DNA from: Blasia pusilla
Taxonomy: Eukaryota > Marchantiophyta > Marchantiopsida > Blasiales
Length of the DNA: 64,000 bases
NCBI GenBank assembly: GCA_050084515.1
Contig: CM114271.1
Location: 12,276,001 to 12,340,000 of the forward strand
Direction: 5' to 3'
Shown here in pieces: positions 11,671 through 24,614 of this stretch (its first letter is position 1; each line of letters starts with the position of its first letter). Made by a program: the position numbers and the translations under genes. A model generated the notes under the pieces. That model was not told the DNA's origin, did no database searches, and worked only from the letters and a program-made list of their open reading frames with translations.

Positions 11671-12039
11671 TACATGGAGTATCTAGGGACATGACTTTTG
11701 GCCATGGAAGCTTGGGCCAAAGGCCGTTGTAACTAGAACTAGCTTGTTTTGCAATAGGGATGTTTACGTGTTGTGAGGAAGTCAAGCCTTAGTAGTAGAC
11801 TTAACTAGTTAGCTCATTTGTTGTATTAGGTTAGTTTGAAGGAACTAATTAAAGATTATCAAAGAGGAGAAGATAAATGTTTCTAAGTGGTACATGTGAC
11901 AACCTAAGACTTAAGCCAAAAGAGGAATTACATGTTTGCCACTAGAACGCAGTTCGATGTCAAGGGACGGGATTCCCCAGAAGACTTCACATTAGAAGGT
12001 TTATGTTGATGAAGGCATCAAACTCTAAAGAGATTTAAG

Positions 12040-12975
12040 TGTTGTGACAATCATAACCAAATGTGCCCTGATACAAAACATCCAGACTCTAGTAGGCTCA
12101 CACCAGGATGGATACGCATCAGAGGAGTGTCATGAAGGAGACATGAGATGTGAGATGCGAGTAAGATTTAGCGTTGCATGTGTTAATGGTCGTGACTTGG
12201 GAAACATGGACCAAATGCGAACCAAGACTTGAGAAGAGCCGAGTCGAATCTAAGAAGAAAGGATTTCCAAAGAGGATAAGAATCGGAATTTGAACTTTGA
12301 ATTGGTTTTACCATGTTTTAGGTAATAACGGTCACACCCAAGATGCATTTGGAACAAAAAAGATAGCGTTGGAAAGCTTGTGCAAGGCCAGTTCTAACAC
12401 ACCAAAGATCTAGACAAACACATGAGCAAAGGCCGAGAAATCTTCCAAAAATTGTCGGAAGGACAATTGGGTAGAGGGCCAAGAAGAGCGGCCTTAGAGT
12501 ACTTTCCCAAAAACAAAGGTAGTTTAGAGGACCCGAGAAGTATACATAAGGAGAAGAGTCTCCAAGGATCTTTGGGATTTGAATTCTACTTTGGAATCTA
12601 GAGGTTGGCATTGGGGTGTGAACACAAAGGCAAGTCCAAGGGAGTGAATTTTAGAGGTCATCCTTGGATTCTAACCTATGACTCAATTCTTGGGCCTCAG
12701 TTAGGGACTCGTGGAAGGTTCATTAGACAGTTGGGACCACTAAGCATACAAGCATTATTTTAGGTTCCTAGACTATCTAGGAAGTCCATTCCAAGTCTAG
12801 GAAGACTTGCTTGTATTGGGAAGTGAGGAGTTAGGGCATATTGACTTTGATGAATGACCCACGTTTAGAACTCGAGGAGTTGAAAGACTACGTTGACTCA
12901 AACCACGACTAATAAGAGTGTGTTTGGATGTAGATCAGTAGAGTGAACGTGACCTACTGAACTAAGGACAACATA
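12040..12975 (+). mobile_element. Chromovirus 3' LTR, 3'-truncated
   Basis: Begins 'tgttgtgacaatcataacca', aligning base for base with the LTR start of the complete element on its minus strand (TGTCGCGACCCTCATAACCA). Homology continues to 'gatcagtagagtgaacgtga' and 'cctactgaact' near 12957-12970, then is lost before the expected CA terminus. It lies about 370 bp after the chromodomain stop, as expected for the 3' LTR of the fragment at 11186. It is highly diverged from 47308-48331, so this is an old insertion. Confidence 0.8.
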
Positions 12976-14199
12976 AGTGTTTTTCTTTCCTTCAAATAAC
13001 TATTTTGGGAACTCACTTTGGTAAACCCGCTCTCAAAAATGACATCAGAATTTTAGGAAGTCTTATGGAGATTTTGCATAGGACTCCCTAAACGAAGACA
13101 TGGATAAACTCCCTAGGGAAGATAAACATGAGGAAACTAAGGATTGCATAGATTTAACTTAGCAGAAGAAATACTTTACCTACAACTCATATGAGAATAA
13201 GAATTTATTAATGGACAATTATACGATAGATGAGAGTGGTTGATGTTGAGGATCTCGTGTTCCCGTTTTACGGTGCACACGAGAGAGAAAGGGGATATGT
13301 TTGTGAAAAAGAGAGCAATTGTTTTTGTTACAATTTGTCTCTTTTCCACATGTAGAGACCCCACTTTGTCGTATGAAAGATCCCTCAAGAAGCCAAAAAC
13401 CTGTGGCTCCCTTCCAAAAAGTGTTTCCGTGTGTCCAAAAGGACCAGTTTTGTCCCCAAGTCTACCTTCCTTCCACGGCATGCGATCCTCATGGTTGGTG
13501 TTTGTTTCTCTCAAAGAGAAATTCAGGAGCATGGACCTGGCCCTGTCTACGATTCGTTGCAGCCAAAACACATCTGCTTCGGAAAAGGTAGTCGATAAAG
13601 TGCAACGTTAGGAGTTCACGTGGTATCACTACCTAGAAACCATGTATCCATGATATAAAGTGTAGCGTATCATAGGATCTTATCAATTAGATACGAGAAA
13701 AGCGTAGAGAATCTATAGGACCGTATGCACGATAATTCTTTCTCCCATTGGCTTCGGTGAAACGGGAGGAAAGCGAGGGTGCGAATGTGGGTAAAAGTAT
13801 TTGTTGTTGGATGAATTGATATTCTTCTTCTCACACATGAATAAATAAGCTCTCATTTTATTAGATGAAGTGTCCAGTTGAAGGCAAGATAGCTAACCAC
13901 CACTTGATAGGCTCTTGGGAAGAGACGAAAAGTAGCCCGGCCCACAAGTGCGCCATGGCTTGTCTAGCCATGTGCATGTGGCATGTGGAGTTATGTTAAC
14001 TTATCCAAGCATGATCGATGAGAATGCGCATCTTTGATATCCTTTCAGGATCGTTGATTGGATCATCTCTCGTTTTCTTTGGACCGTGTCACTCGTGAAC
14101 ACTTTCTCACTAGCCTTTTTCCTTTTTTGCATAACCACGATTGACAATGAGGTGTATCTATGGGTATCGTGCCATGAACCTAGATTTGCATCGCATGAA
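12976..14199. other. No assigned gene
   Basis: Contains open frames on both strands (the longest is 13176-13571, minus) with no recognisable domain. 'acgtggtatcactacct' near 13619 resembles a degenerate tRNA-iMet primer site, but no LTR could be recognised upstream. Treated as unassigned. Confidence 0.45.
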
Positions 14200-17100
14200 G
14201 GGAATTGAATCATCCGATGAACCAATTCGTAAATGTTCTCGACAGGGTTGCGACCCTTAGAACATCCCTTACATCATGTGGTCGTCTTGTATTATAGCGA
14301 TTCAGCGGTTTCGCTTAGTGCAGCGTTTCACTTTATGCCATTGACAAACTCCGAACCATCTTCAGCAGCTGCCACACCCAACTAACTGCATTCAACGGTC
14401 GAAATTTGTGGGGCCAGGAATCCCATTAGCAAGCATTTTCGTGTCACCTACCAAGGTTTAGAACATCTCCACTCCGCAACAGGTTCATGTTGAAGGAGGG
14501 AGGTGAAATATAATTTTAACCCGAAGTCACAATTCTAAAGGACTCTTAGCGAGGAAAAAAATGGTCTTCGAAAATTAGACTCGTCTGCTGGGTTGATAAA
14601 GTTTTATGAGAATTCCTATTCGATGAAGCTAGTCCAATCTGGCGTAACCATGTCTTATTCCTATTTGCGTTAAAAGATTTTAAGAAAGAAAGAAATGGGG
14701 GTGAAAAGCAGCCGTTCAAGTTTGTGCACTTGTATCAGTGGAGAAACACCCAAAAACAGATCCTTGAAATGTGTATACATCAGGGAGATGCCCCTTAGGT
14801 TTGGGCGATGATAATGGCGGCTCTCAATTTTGTTCGGTGCGCAGCAACATTCCCTGCCTCCTCAAAAGCGGATGATGGTAAGTTTAATTTCCCCTACTTT
14901 TGATCGTCCCCTTATGATTGAGAAGGCACGAGGGTAAGACGACTAAAGGTAACCCATCTGATCGAGGAACTAGCCCCTCCTTCGCGTCGAATGAAAGAAA
15001 GAAATATACCGGTATCATTATTAATCCAAAGCGCCTTCAGCTTTTTTACTGTCTTTGAATTGGTCCCTCCTCGTGGGGCGAGGTAGGCCCGCCCCACGCT
15101 TAAAGCTCGGATGACTTCTTTAGCTGGCAGAAGGGATTACTGGAACGGTTTGGTGGACAATGTACTTCTAGTCGAGCTTTTGAAATTAAAATCCTCTTCA
15201 GCAATTTGGTGGAAGAGTCCCAAAGGGATAGACGCTGCTGGCCCCAAGATCGATGTAAGAAAGTATTGCCTTTGGGTTGGACTAAGACTAGGAAGGATGA
15301 CTCGCAAGGCTGAATAATAACAACTCGATAATTGGCATCCAAACGCGCACTAACAAATCTTCATAAATTCTGCGGACGTTCTCAACCCCAAGACACCGCG
15401 AGCTCAGGCCTTCGAGGATAAGAGAACACGGCGCAAGTCGTTGGAGTTTGCGTCCCTCGTCTTCTTCCCATGGGCTGATACTCCAAGGCACTCCGGCACT
15501 ACTAGTGGTGGGGAGCACCGCACTGCACTGGGAAGGTAAAAGGTAAGGTAAACTAAGTTCCGGATCGAGATGTAAGGTCTCTCGACGCTTGGATGGAGTC
15601 AGAGCCACGCGGGCGGGAAGAAAAACAACCAAGAGCATGCATCCACATGGCTGTCGCAAGACAGCCTTCTGGGATTCGTCATGGTGACGGAAGTAGTGAG
15701 TCCGCTGTTGCGAAACGCGAAACGCGCAGCTACTCTCATACGCAAAGGACAGTTTTGAAACGCACAAATTCCCCTATATTCCACCTTCGAGCAAGTTGTG
15801 AGACGCATCATAAATACAATGACGTACTACCTGCATAGGAAAAAGACACGCGCTCGGCACAATGTGCTCCTAAGATCTAAACCACAAATTGCAGCGAGGG
15901 TTCTCCCTCGGTGCACCTTTGCTCTGTCGCGGCCTGTCCTTGTTTGATTATCCATCAGAGTTCACTGTTGTGGGTGCTTTCGTCCTTCCTATCCCTTCAG
16001 TGTACGAGTGCTTTTCTCCTTCTTCCTAGAGCAGGTAAACCCATCGCTATCCGAAAATTTGCTACCTTGAGATCTTCAGAATCATCCACGACCGTCGTTC
16101 GAGCCGGATCAAATGTTAGCAGGGCGTCTCGGCTCGAGACGGATGGAAAGGAGAGGAACATCGCCTCTCCTTTCCTCTCATTAAGATATCGAGATATCTT
16201 CACGAAGCCTTATTAGCTCTATATCTGGATCTCTTCCTAATCTTGAAATGATCATGGCACGAGAAAGAAAAAGAGCGAATGCTCCAAGCTGGCTCAAGTG
16301 AATAATCCAGGAGAACAACCCAGATGAGAAGGGAAGAGAAGACAGAGGAGGGAAGCGCAAGAGAAACCCTAGGTGCGTGCACATACCCAACGCAGGTAAG
16401 TCACCTGGTGAACAGGTCAATTCTCAGAAGTTGACCTGCAGAGCCTCTAGGGACAAGAATTTCTTGCTTATGGTGGGTCCTACTTACACTTCACTCAAGT
16501 TCTTCGAGTAACCTTCTATCGCAGGTAACATGCATAATGCACATTTGCCATTTCCCGGTACAAAATGCTACGCTTTTTCACCGGTCGGACGGATAGATAG
16601 CACGGAATCTACATAGCAAACGCAAAGCGCAGTATTATGCTTCGATGTGAATGGCTTCCGAGGAGGACCACATGACAAAAGCCACGGCTTTCGTCACTTT
16701 TTCCTCAGATTCCATGACAAAGGAGACTTTCCAAATGTTCTTCTATAATATTCACTTTTTCCACTGAGTACTACCCTTCCTTAAGGAACTACGGCATGCG
16801 CTTACTGGGCTGAATCAGGTAACTATTTTAGAGCAGTTACTTCCCGCTTGGAAGCTGGAATTATAGGACGAGATCCTGCGCAACCCCAACGATCTGGGTT
16901 TAGACTGTAATCTGACAAGGAGGGTGTCGCCAAGGAAATTGCTTAAGGTACGGTCTATGCCAGACTAACCCAAGGGTTCCTGCTGTAGGTCTGCCAATTT
17001 ACCGAACGGACAACCGGCCCATTTCTCCATAGGTCCACTGCGGAGAACCCGGAGTTTAGGGAACACTAGATCTCCAGAATCGATTTCTTTCCATAATTAA

Positions 17101-18240
17101 AATAAAAAGAAAAGTCCACTCCCTCTCCAATCACAAGAAGTCCGACCAGGAGTCAATCCGATCCTACCGTCCCCGCCCCGCCTTGAAGCACTGGCTGGTG
17201 ATTGCGCAGTCTGAAACGGCGACGTGAATGTCAAAATGAAACCTGAAAGTCTATCCGTATTTAGAACAATGAATGTTGTACACTAATGGTATATATCTTC
17301 CCGTTTCTTCGTGGGGCGGATTATCAATTAGTGAACAGAATGGCAGACGCAATTCATTAACAGCGATCTAAGCTGTGCTTGGGATTGACGAAATGAAACC
17401 GGCTTGCCCCACATCGCGCCACTCTCTGACGTCCTCGAGCTGTCACATTACTCCAGTTTAGACGGCGGCCGACCGGACAGAAGAGCTCTGGCCTTCCGTC
17501 GCCCCCATGCACGCACGCTCGGGCTGCCCCTGCCCATCCGTGAGTCAGTCCGTCCGTCCCTAAGAAGGAGCTTTCCTCCCACGCCATGCAGGCGAAGCCT
17601 TGTCGGTCGGCGGGCAAATCTGTAGCGCCCGGGAAAACATATCTGCCGTCAGATCTCCTCAATCTACGTCCCTTTATGACTCTCTTAAGCGATTGGATCG
17701 TATGTTGCCATGGAGTGGGTTCCTAAATGTTGACTGAGATCTCCATGCGGAGACAATTGACTCGCCCATGCTTACCGAAATTACACGCTACTTATATGAC
17801 GGAAATGATGACATAATGCAGCAACTTATGAGACTATTGGATAATGGATAGGTATGATCAGTCCTTTTGCCGCCCATTCGAATCTTACTGGTAAATGTGC
17901 CTATGCAACCTATCGGGCCCGATCCTTCTCTTACTTTAGGTGGTCGTTGCGTTTTTCTCAATCATAGTTACTTGCCACCCTCGCTATCAGTGACCTCCCT
18001 CTTGAATGTCTGCATTACTTTCCATTATAAATATATTCGCTATCCACGTTAAACTAGGCTCCCGCGTCACGGGATTCCTCCAATAATAGCTACGATAATA
18101 CGGTCAAACCGTCAAACATAACCCATCGGCGCTTTGTCCACATCAGCACTGGCTACTCGAACTCTTCACAGGAATATATCCCGGTTCAAGCCGGTTGGTC
18201 CCGGTCACAGGCCCCCAGAGAAAATTCCTAGAAAATCTGA
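14200..18240. other. GC-richer block of unknown origin, possible organelle-derived DNA
   Basis: This stretch differs from its neighbours: GC is visibly higher, dinucleotide use is balanced, there is no similarity to any transposon in the window, and several short inverted repeats are present (for example 'caggtcaa..ttgacctg' near 16411-16433 and 'aagatatcgagatatctt' near 16183). Plant mitochondrial DNA has this look, so a nuclear copy of mitochondrial DNA is possible. I recognise no mitochondrial gene, rRNA or tRNA, so the origin is unproven. ORFs at 15288-15767 (minus) and 13240-15900 show no domain. The right edge near 18240 is an abrupt change to AT-rich DNA. Confidence 0.35.
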
Positions 18241-18943
18241 ACAATTACTTTTTAAAATTTTTGAAAGTAAGAAAATTATAAGCAGTACCACGAGGTGAAT
18301 TTCTAAAAGTTAACGATCCTGGTAAAAAGTACTGTAGTAAATTTTGGTCTGAATTTGTTACGTTTGTGGACGTCGACGACGCAGCCCTCATGGCTCAACT
18401 TTTTTTAATTATAAGAAAATATTTTTTAATAAATAATTCTTTTCCCGTTTTTTCATAATGGCTTACGCTCCGCGGAACGCTTTGTACGAGAAAGGACCTG
18501 AAACTCTTCCACACATGCCATTGGAGCATTCACGTGAAAAAGTGTTATGAGTTGGCTTAAGAGTTGTTAAGTTCTACCCAAGCTGACGTATTTTTAATTT
18601 AATTATTTTTAAATGATATCAATTAATAATTTATTTGAAATTTAGTGTAAGGAAATATTAGCATGTTGTGTGATCAAAGATGATGGACTTTCCCCTTAAT
18701 TTAATTATTTTTAAATGACACCCATTAACAATTGAAGAGTTTCAAGAGGACAGGTGTCGACAATAAAAAGCACTTAAAAGGACATGTATGAAACCTGAGA
18801 AGGGTTTCCTCTAATCTTATGCACGGGAGTGTAAGAACTAATCATGTTGCACAAAATTGTTTTTCTTGTTGCCCATAGAGTAGAAAACATTTTCTTGTTG
18901 CCCGATTGCCAAATGTCAAGCATAAAGGTGTTTTCAAATCAAG
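18241..18943. other. AT-rich spacer
   Basis: No gene. A short string 'ttaatttaattatttttaaa' occurs twice, near 18593 and 18699. Confidence 0.5.
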
Positions 18944-18999
18944 AAGGCACTCTCCAATAATCTATATTATTATTATTATTATTATTGGAGAGTGTCCTT
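18944..18999. repeat. 18-bp inverted repeat around an (ATT)n microsatellite
   Basis: The arm 'aaggcactctccaataat' (18944-18961) pairs with 'attattggagagtgtcctt' (18981-18999), with one extra base. The loop is an ATT microsatellite. It could fold as a long hairpin, or be the fused ends of a small inverted-repeat transposon. Confidence 0.75.
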
Positions 19000-19441
19000 A
19001 TAACAAGTGTCACGCCTCCTCATGACATGTGTCTTTTCGGGCCAATAGGATTCGTTTAGTTGGTATTCTTTCTCTCAAGGATTACGGGTCGAGTTCGGAT
19101 GGTTTTCACTTGTGTGGAGCACAGGCACGGTCTAGTAATATAGATATGGGGTTACATATGAAACATAGGGGGTAATTATATGTAGCCAAAAAAAAGAATT
19201 TGTTTTTATAAGAAGTAAAACTTTCATTCTTTTAGAAATCCCCTCTGTACTAGAAGATTTGAACTCTTGGCTTTAATGAGATATGTTGTGGATCGTGGAG
19301 AGACATTTAGCCTTCTAGGACTTCAGGTACCTTATCTTCCACAAGAATAACACTTTTCTTTACATCCACTCGAGGTGACACTCGCTACTCAAGATAAGAA
19401 ACTGCCTATTTTAGCTGACAATAAACTAGTAAATATGCAAG

Positions 19442-19797
19442 TCAAAATGTCAAGAATGTCATGACATCTATTCTTGGCATTCTTTGGCAAAGACATGACA
19501 TTCTTGACATTCTTTGGCACATCCATTCTCCTTGAGGAACTCGAACAAGAGGTGGCGTCAAACATGCCATTTTCCATCCTCTGGAACAACCATCACATAC
19601 TAGCATTGTGGTTGTTTCCCTAGCAGATCCACACAACATACACCGCAAGCCTACAAGAATGATTGCCAAGCTTGGATCAATTATACCATAAATGTTGGAA
19701 AGGTGACATTGCGCAGAATTACGCACATGATCCTTCCAAACCATACCATCACATCCCTCTAATAAAAGAACACTAGATGGCAAAACCTCACGCACCC
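19442..19797 (-). pseudogene. Retroelement integrase C-terminus plus PHD finger, fragment
   Basis: Minus-strand reading begins at about 19797 with 'ILRVREVLPSSVLLLEG' (integrase C-terminal module), then 'MVWKDHVRN' and CHL, then the PHD finger: CMLCG, 'TTMLVCDGCSRGWKMACL', TPPL, and GEWMC. The Cys spacing fits a C4HC3 PHD, but the zinc-binding His is replaced by Lys (GWKM; the copy at 25353 has GWHM). Fragments of about 30 bp ('gacattctttggca') are tandemly repeated at 19460-19512 after the finger and destroy the normal stop. The fragment is cut at 19797 by an LTR in the opposite orientation. Known PHD fingers read histone H3 tails; a chromatin-targeting role for the retroelement is inference. 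Confidence 0.65.
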
Positions 19798-20310
19798 TCA
19801 ATATGGTCCATAAGAGGAAGACTTTGAGGAGGACCAAAGGGAGGACTTGGGGAGAGAGGGCATATCTCAAGGAGAGTGAACTTGGAGAGCTCATTCTCTC
19901 CTTGTCGAGCCTCTTGAGCATGAGGCGGCAGAGCTATGATGCTCCTCTCCTTGTGAGTAACCCCATCCTCCCACCATGAGAATGGATTTGGTTTGACAAG
20001 GGAGAAAGAGAGTGTGTGAATGAGAGCCATGGAGCTCTTTGTGTTTAGTGTAAGATTTTTCATTGGAGATCTTGGTTCTTTTGGAACCAAGTATCACTTG
20101 GAAGTTATCTTCTGATTATTGGAGAATGGATGTGCCAAAGACGTGACCTTCTTGACATTTTTACGCACACATTTACTCTGATTCTTTTAATTCTTAGGGA
20201 TAACTTCCCTCCGTGATTATATTCGGTGGATGATTGAGTTAGGCTAGTATTTGTGTGTGTTGATTAGTGACAACGATGTATATTGTGTAGCGATGTGTAG
20301 ACGCAAGACA
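19798..20310 (+). mobile_element. E-type LTR, 5'-truncated
   Basis: Shares 'gagctcattctctc' with 'gcatgaggcggcagagctat' and 'atggatttggtttgaca' with the LTRs at 33238-33872 (same orientation) and 24349-25189 (opposite). It ends 'gcgatgtgtagacgcaagac' plus a, the expected end of this LTR group. No primer site follows and no internal region is attached, so it is a solitary truncated LTR. Confidence 0.7.
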
Positions 20311-22839
20311 AGAATCAAAGTTCATCCGAGAAGCTGACGAAGGAAGTTGATTGTATGGATGTATAGTCAAAGCTACACAGAAGATTCCTCAAGTACACAA
20401 CAAGATTACGAGTGGTATAGGGATATATCAATCCTCAAAGCATCGGAGGTGATGATCACGTATAGTTTCACCTCCATGGATTATATATGTAACCCCCTAT
20501 GTTCCGTTAGTAGCATAGATGTTTGAACCAAAACTAATTTTCACCTTATGTATAGTTTCGCCTCCATCCTCTAATTCTAACTATGTTGTTTTTTTTTGGC
20601 ACTAGGGAGTTTCTTGGGACCATGGATATTGCATGTCTTCACTCAATTGAGACACTTGAGGCTTTATTGTTACTTCTCCCACCCAAACTTAACCAAAGCA
20701 AATTACTCTCATTCAAAAGTGTTTAGCATTAGAGATCTTCCACATGAAATATGTTGGGCTTGGATTTTTGTTGACGGATTTAGAAGGTAGATATAGAATT
20801 GGGCTATTGTAGAGCTTTTTGGCAAGGGTGTAAGATTCCATTGAATTCGGTGCATTTGTAAAGCTACTCGCTCTTTGTAAGGCTTTTGCGCCACTCACCA
20901 TGTCACTTTTTCCCTGCAATTGCTAATAAAAGTTTCCCCATAACCCCTCAAATTGGATATAGGGTTGCTTATAGTGAGGAATATTCTTTTTCCCATTCAA
21001 TTATAATCACACGTACTCTCGACTATTATGATTGTTAGCTCTTTCAAGGATAAAGGCTTCCAATCTCTCCGCATTGTATAAGACTCTACTCTAATCTCAA
21101 CAGTGGATCATTAAATACTCTACATCACTGAAGGGAAGTCACACACCCATTGCCATCTACAATGTAATTCCCTTACGTTTTTGTGTGGTTCACGGCCCAA
21201 AGAAACTAAATGCCCTTCTGTCTTTAAGACAATATGTACTCAATGTCTAATCTCTTGATCAAGTACCTCTTGCCCCTTTCAAGAGAAAGTGTGCTATTTG
21301 AGGCAATACACTTTCAAGCACCTCATTGAAAGGATTGAAGCTACAACGAGTTTTTGAAGAAATAATGTATGTTTGATAAATCTTTGCAAGTGGAACACTT
21401 GTAGAGATTTTTCAATAACATTAATGAATTGATCTATATTAAGTTCATTCTGGAACACATCAATGCCTTTATGGAATGCATCATTTAGTTGCTCCATTGC
21501 AATTGGCACTCCTAGTAGTAAGCGTTCCATTGCGTCTTCCTTGAACATCTGATGTGCTTTCTAGCTTGCTCGTCACAAAGCTCTTTTCCTCGACATCCAA
21601 GGCTTAAAATCCCTTGGTCAAATGGTGATCCAGATCAGAGAAGTGCTTCAATTATTAAGTAGTGACGTCGGTGCATTACATGCGCATTCTTGATAGTCTT
21701 CATAGGGATCCTTTTGGTGTCAATCAAGGTGCATCCATAGTTGTTAGACATCTATGCATGGGTTCTTGAAGTTCAGCCATCCAGATTTGGAACCCATGCG
21801 ATTTACATTCGTTCTTACTTTCCTTTTAAATTTTAATAGAAAGAGGTATGTAAATAATATAAGATGAAGGGTTACATTTAATAAGACTTAATCACTTAAA
21901 AAGAAAACAATTATTCAAAACGATAGACTTAAACGGGTCATGTCATGTCGAGAGGGAAGAAATTGGCATAAGGTAACTTTTCCTACTATTTTCCTTTTCT
22001 CTCAAGAAAGGATTTTGATAGTACTTGTAAGAAAGCTAGTGTGTGGCCCTTTGAGAGGCCAGGAGAAAATGATTATAAAACAAGTGTGGAGAAAAGTGGA
22101 TAAGTTAAATAGAGAAAAAAATAGCTTGTTCATGTAGGGGCCAATAAACAAGCAAGGCAAGTGAGGAATCCTACGTGTCACGGACTAAAAGTGAATGCGT
22201 GTAATACAAATGACATCAAACAAAGTAGGTGGAGACTAATGTGAGAATATTGACTTAAGGAGAAGAAAAGTAATATGTATGGATGAAGGGACAACCTAAT
22301 ACAAAGCAGGTTGCGAGAAGATTAATGTGCAAGAGAAGAAAATTTTAAATTAAACTTCTACGGATGTATGAATTTAACGGGTACCCTAAACACATATGCA
22401 TTTAAGGGGCACCAAATAATCCTATGGACCGTGAGTTGCACTTACGGGGGAAGTTACTATTAAGGGCGAACATCAACTCTAGGCTATGATCAAGCAATGA
22501 TGAAGATCGCATGAACCCCTTTAAGCTATCACACCTAGATAGTAGCGTGGATAGAATTTTTTTACTTACTTTTATGCAATAATATATAACAAATCTTCAA
22601 ACATTTATATATAATGGCCTCTCTCATATCCATGTCATTTTTGTGTTCCCTTACCAAAAGATACTATAATGTTGAGTTTTGATGAAACACTTCCTTCCCT
22701 TCAAGTTAATGGATTTATTGGCAGCCCCCCATTTGATTTATTTTAAATTTCTATAATACTCATAAAACAAATAACTCATGAGAAAAAAAAAGTGAGTAAA
22801 AATTCAAAACTTCACGATATACAACATTTCTAGTATAAA
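20311..22839. other. No recognisable gene
   Basis: Only short ORFs without domains. A motif similar to the 19.48-kb repeat ('gtgccaaagacgtgaccttc') occurs at 20130, inside the preceding LTR. Nothing else can be supported. Confidence 0.5.
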
Positions 22840-23150
22840 CATTTGTTTGTTGAGTTTTTACTATCAACCATCATATCAATTGAATTGCTAGAACCTACTC
22901 TAGATAAGATAACATATAGTTTCCCGTAAGAAAATATAGGACTAGGCAAGTAAATGCCAACTCTCTTAAATATTTGGCCTCAAGACTTATTAATTATTAT
23001 TGCAAAGGTTGGACGAACAAAAAACTGAATCGTCTTTCATCAAAAGGTAAACCAGAATCAGATCTAATGAACATAATACGTGGAATAAACATTTGAGTTC
23101 CAAAATTCTTTCCAACCGAACCTAAAAATAACTAGGCAAGTGTTGTTTGC
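22840..23150 (-). pseudogene. Helitron helicase (PIF1-like) C-terminal fragment
   Basis: Read on the minus strand with one frameshift: 'VGKNFGTQMFIPRIMFIRSD', 'SGLPFDERRF', then in the next frame 'FAMIINKSQGQ', 'VGIYLPSPIFSYGKLYV' and LSRV. This is the end of the SF1B helicase domain of plant Helitrons (motif 'FIPRI...LPF', then 'INKSQGQ' and 'YVALSRV'). The helicase unwinds donor DNA during rolling-circle transposition. Only about 100 residues remain, and neither the Rep domain nor a 3' CTRR hairpin is evident. The upstream side is cut by the D-type LTR at 23186. Confidence 0.75.
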
Positions 23151-23185
23151 TTGTCTCTTTGCTCCACTGATATTTTGTAATAGCA

Positions 23186-23925
23186 TGTTGTCAAACGTGT
23201 ACAAATCGCTACAAAATCCACATGGCTGGTCACATCTATATACCATACCACACCGATCTTCCTTACACATAGATAGATCCACACACATACAAAAATGAAC
23301 TCATGCACGTACGTCAAGATTTTAAAACTAGAGTAAAATCTGCTCACACGGCTAACTCCACTCTTGAATCTACATCGGCATATCAAGCCACATCCATCCT
23401 CTGCTATGAGGGAATTCGGACGCTAGCACCCTAGTTCCTACTATACACAAAGTAAGAGAGATGCTCCAAAGGCTTAAAATTAGAAAGATAGCTTGGAAAA
23501 GCCATCTCTCCCTCTCTCATAGCCTTGGGAAGAGCTAAACGGCTCTTCCCCCAAAAATAGCCTTCACACGGTAACTTGCGAGCATAAGTTACCGCGTTGA
23601 CTCGGTTAACGGGTCATGTGGCCAAAATAGAAAATAAGGGGAATCATTATAAAAGATATTCTTAATGCACCAAACTTATCTTCAACCTCATCCAACATCT
23701 CAAGACAAAGTTACACCTAAACCGCCCACTGACTCTCTATGACGTTGACATAGTAGAATCTATATCAATTGGCTAACTAAGATGTAATATCTGTTGTGCG
23801 CATACAAATCACTAAAAAATCCACATCGGTGGTCACATCCACACAACACCATCCTGATCTTCCTTACATGCAAGTAGATCCACATGCATACAAACATGAG
23901 CTCATGCATGTACATCGAGACAACA
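23186..23925 (-). mobile_element. D-type 3' LTR of a PHD retroelement
   Basis: The minus-strand LTR begins 'tgttgtctcgatgtacatgc' (23925) and ends at 23186 in '..tttgacaaca', like the '..gcgcacgaca' end of the copy at 54747-55224. It has an internal direct repeat: the block 'gtggatctac..ggaagatc..gtggat..gcgatttgta' occurs near both ends (23190-23285 and 23790-23890). Just outside its start lies a polypurine tract (minus strand 'ctaagggggcgg', 23928-23940). The integrase/PHD coding end follows at 24006, so this is the 3' LTR of that element. Confidence 0.7.
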
Positions 23926-24005
23926 AAACCGCCCCCTTAGTTGGTAGTTGGATCTCCCTAACTCTAGATAGCATACATCACATCTACCTAACATGACCTA
24001 CTACC

Positions 24006-24348
24006 TTATACACATCTCCAACATAATAATTTTCCCATGAGAATTGCATCAAGAGATGGGGTAGGACACGACATATATCATCCCATAGAACAACCATCAC
24101 ACAACAACATAGTGGTTGCACCCCTTACAAATCCACACAAAACACATCTCAAGCCCGCAAGTACCATTTCCAAGCTTAGATCCACTATCGCGTCCATTTC
24201 TAAAAGATGACATGGTACACATTTGTGTACATGATCCTTCCAAACCATAACATTATGTCCCTCTAACATGAGGAGTGCGATCCATAATACCTTGTGCACT
24301 TGAAAAATCGTCCGCCCTACAGTAATATCTAGTGTCATGGGTGCCGCC
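24006..24348 (-). pseudogene. Integrase C-terminus plus PHD finger at the polyprotein end, broken
   Basis: Minus-strand translation from 24348: 'MTLDITVGRTIFQVHKVL', 'LEGHNVMVWKDHV', CHLL, then the PHD finger 'LRCVLCG' and 'TTMLLCDGCSMG', a stop where Trp is expected (TGG to TGA), 'YMSCPTPSL', and a final CWRC before the natural stop at 24006. So the PHD finger is the very C-terminus of pol. It sits about 65 bp from the polypurine tract. The 5' side ends at 24348, where an E-type LTR starts; the rest of this integrase is absent from the window. Confidence 0.7.
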
Positions 24349-24529
24349 TATCATGCGCATGTACATTACTTCACAACATATACCATTGTTATTGAATACA
24401 CACATAAAACCTACCAAATACTATACTAACTAATGACATCTAAACATCGAGATGATCAAGTACCAAAATATCTCCAATAAATCAAGATCTCTCACAATTC
24501 ATACAAATATCTCCCTCTCTCCCTTTCCT

Positions 24530-24614
<85 letters not shown>

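Noticed and set aside
13619-13636. Possible primer site 'acgtggtatcactacct' of another LTR element
   Set aside because: Only the first seven bases fit tRNA-iMet and no LTR end precedes it.
15288-15767. 159-codon minus-strand ORF, the longest in the GC-richer block
   Set aside because: No domain, odd composition, and overlapping ORFs on the other strand; expected by chance in higher-GC DNA.
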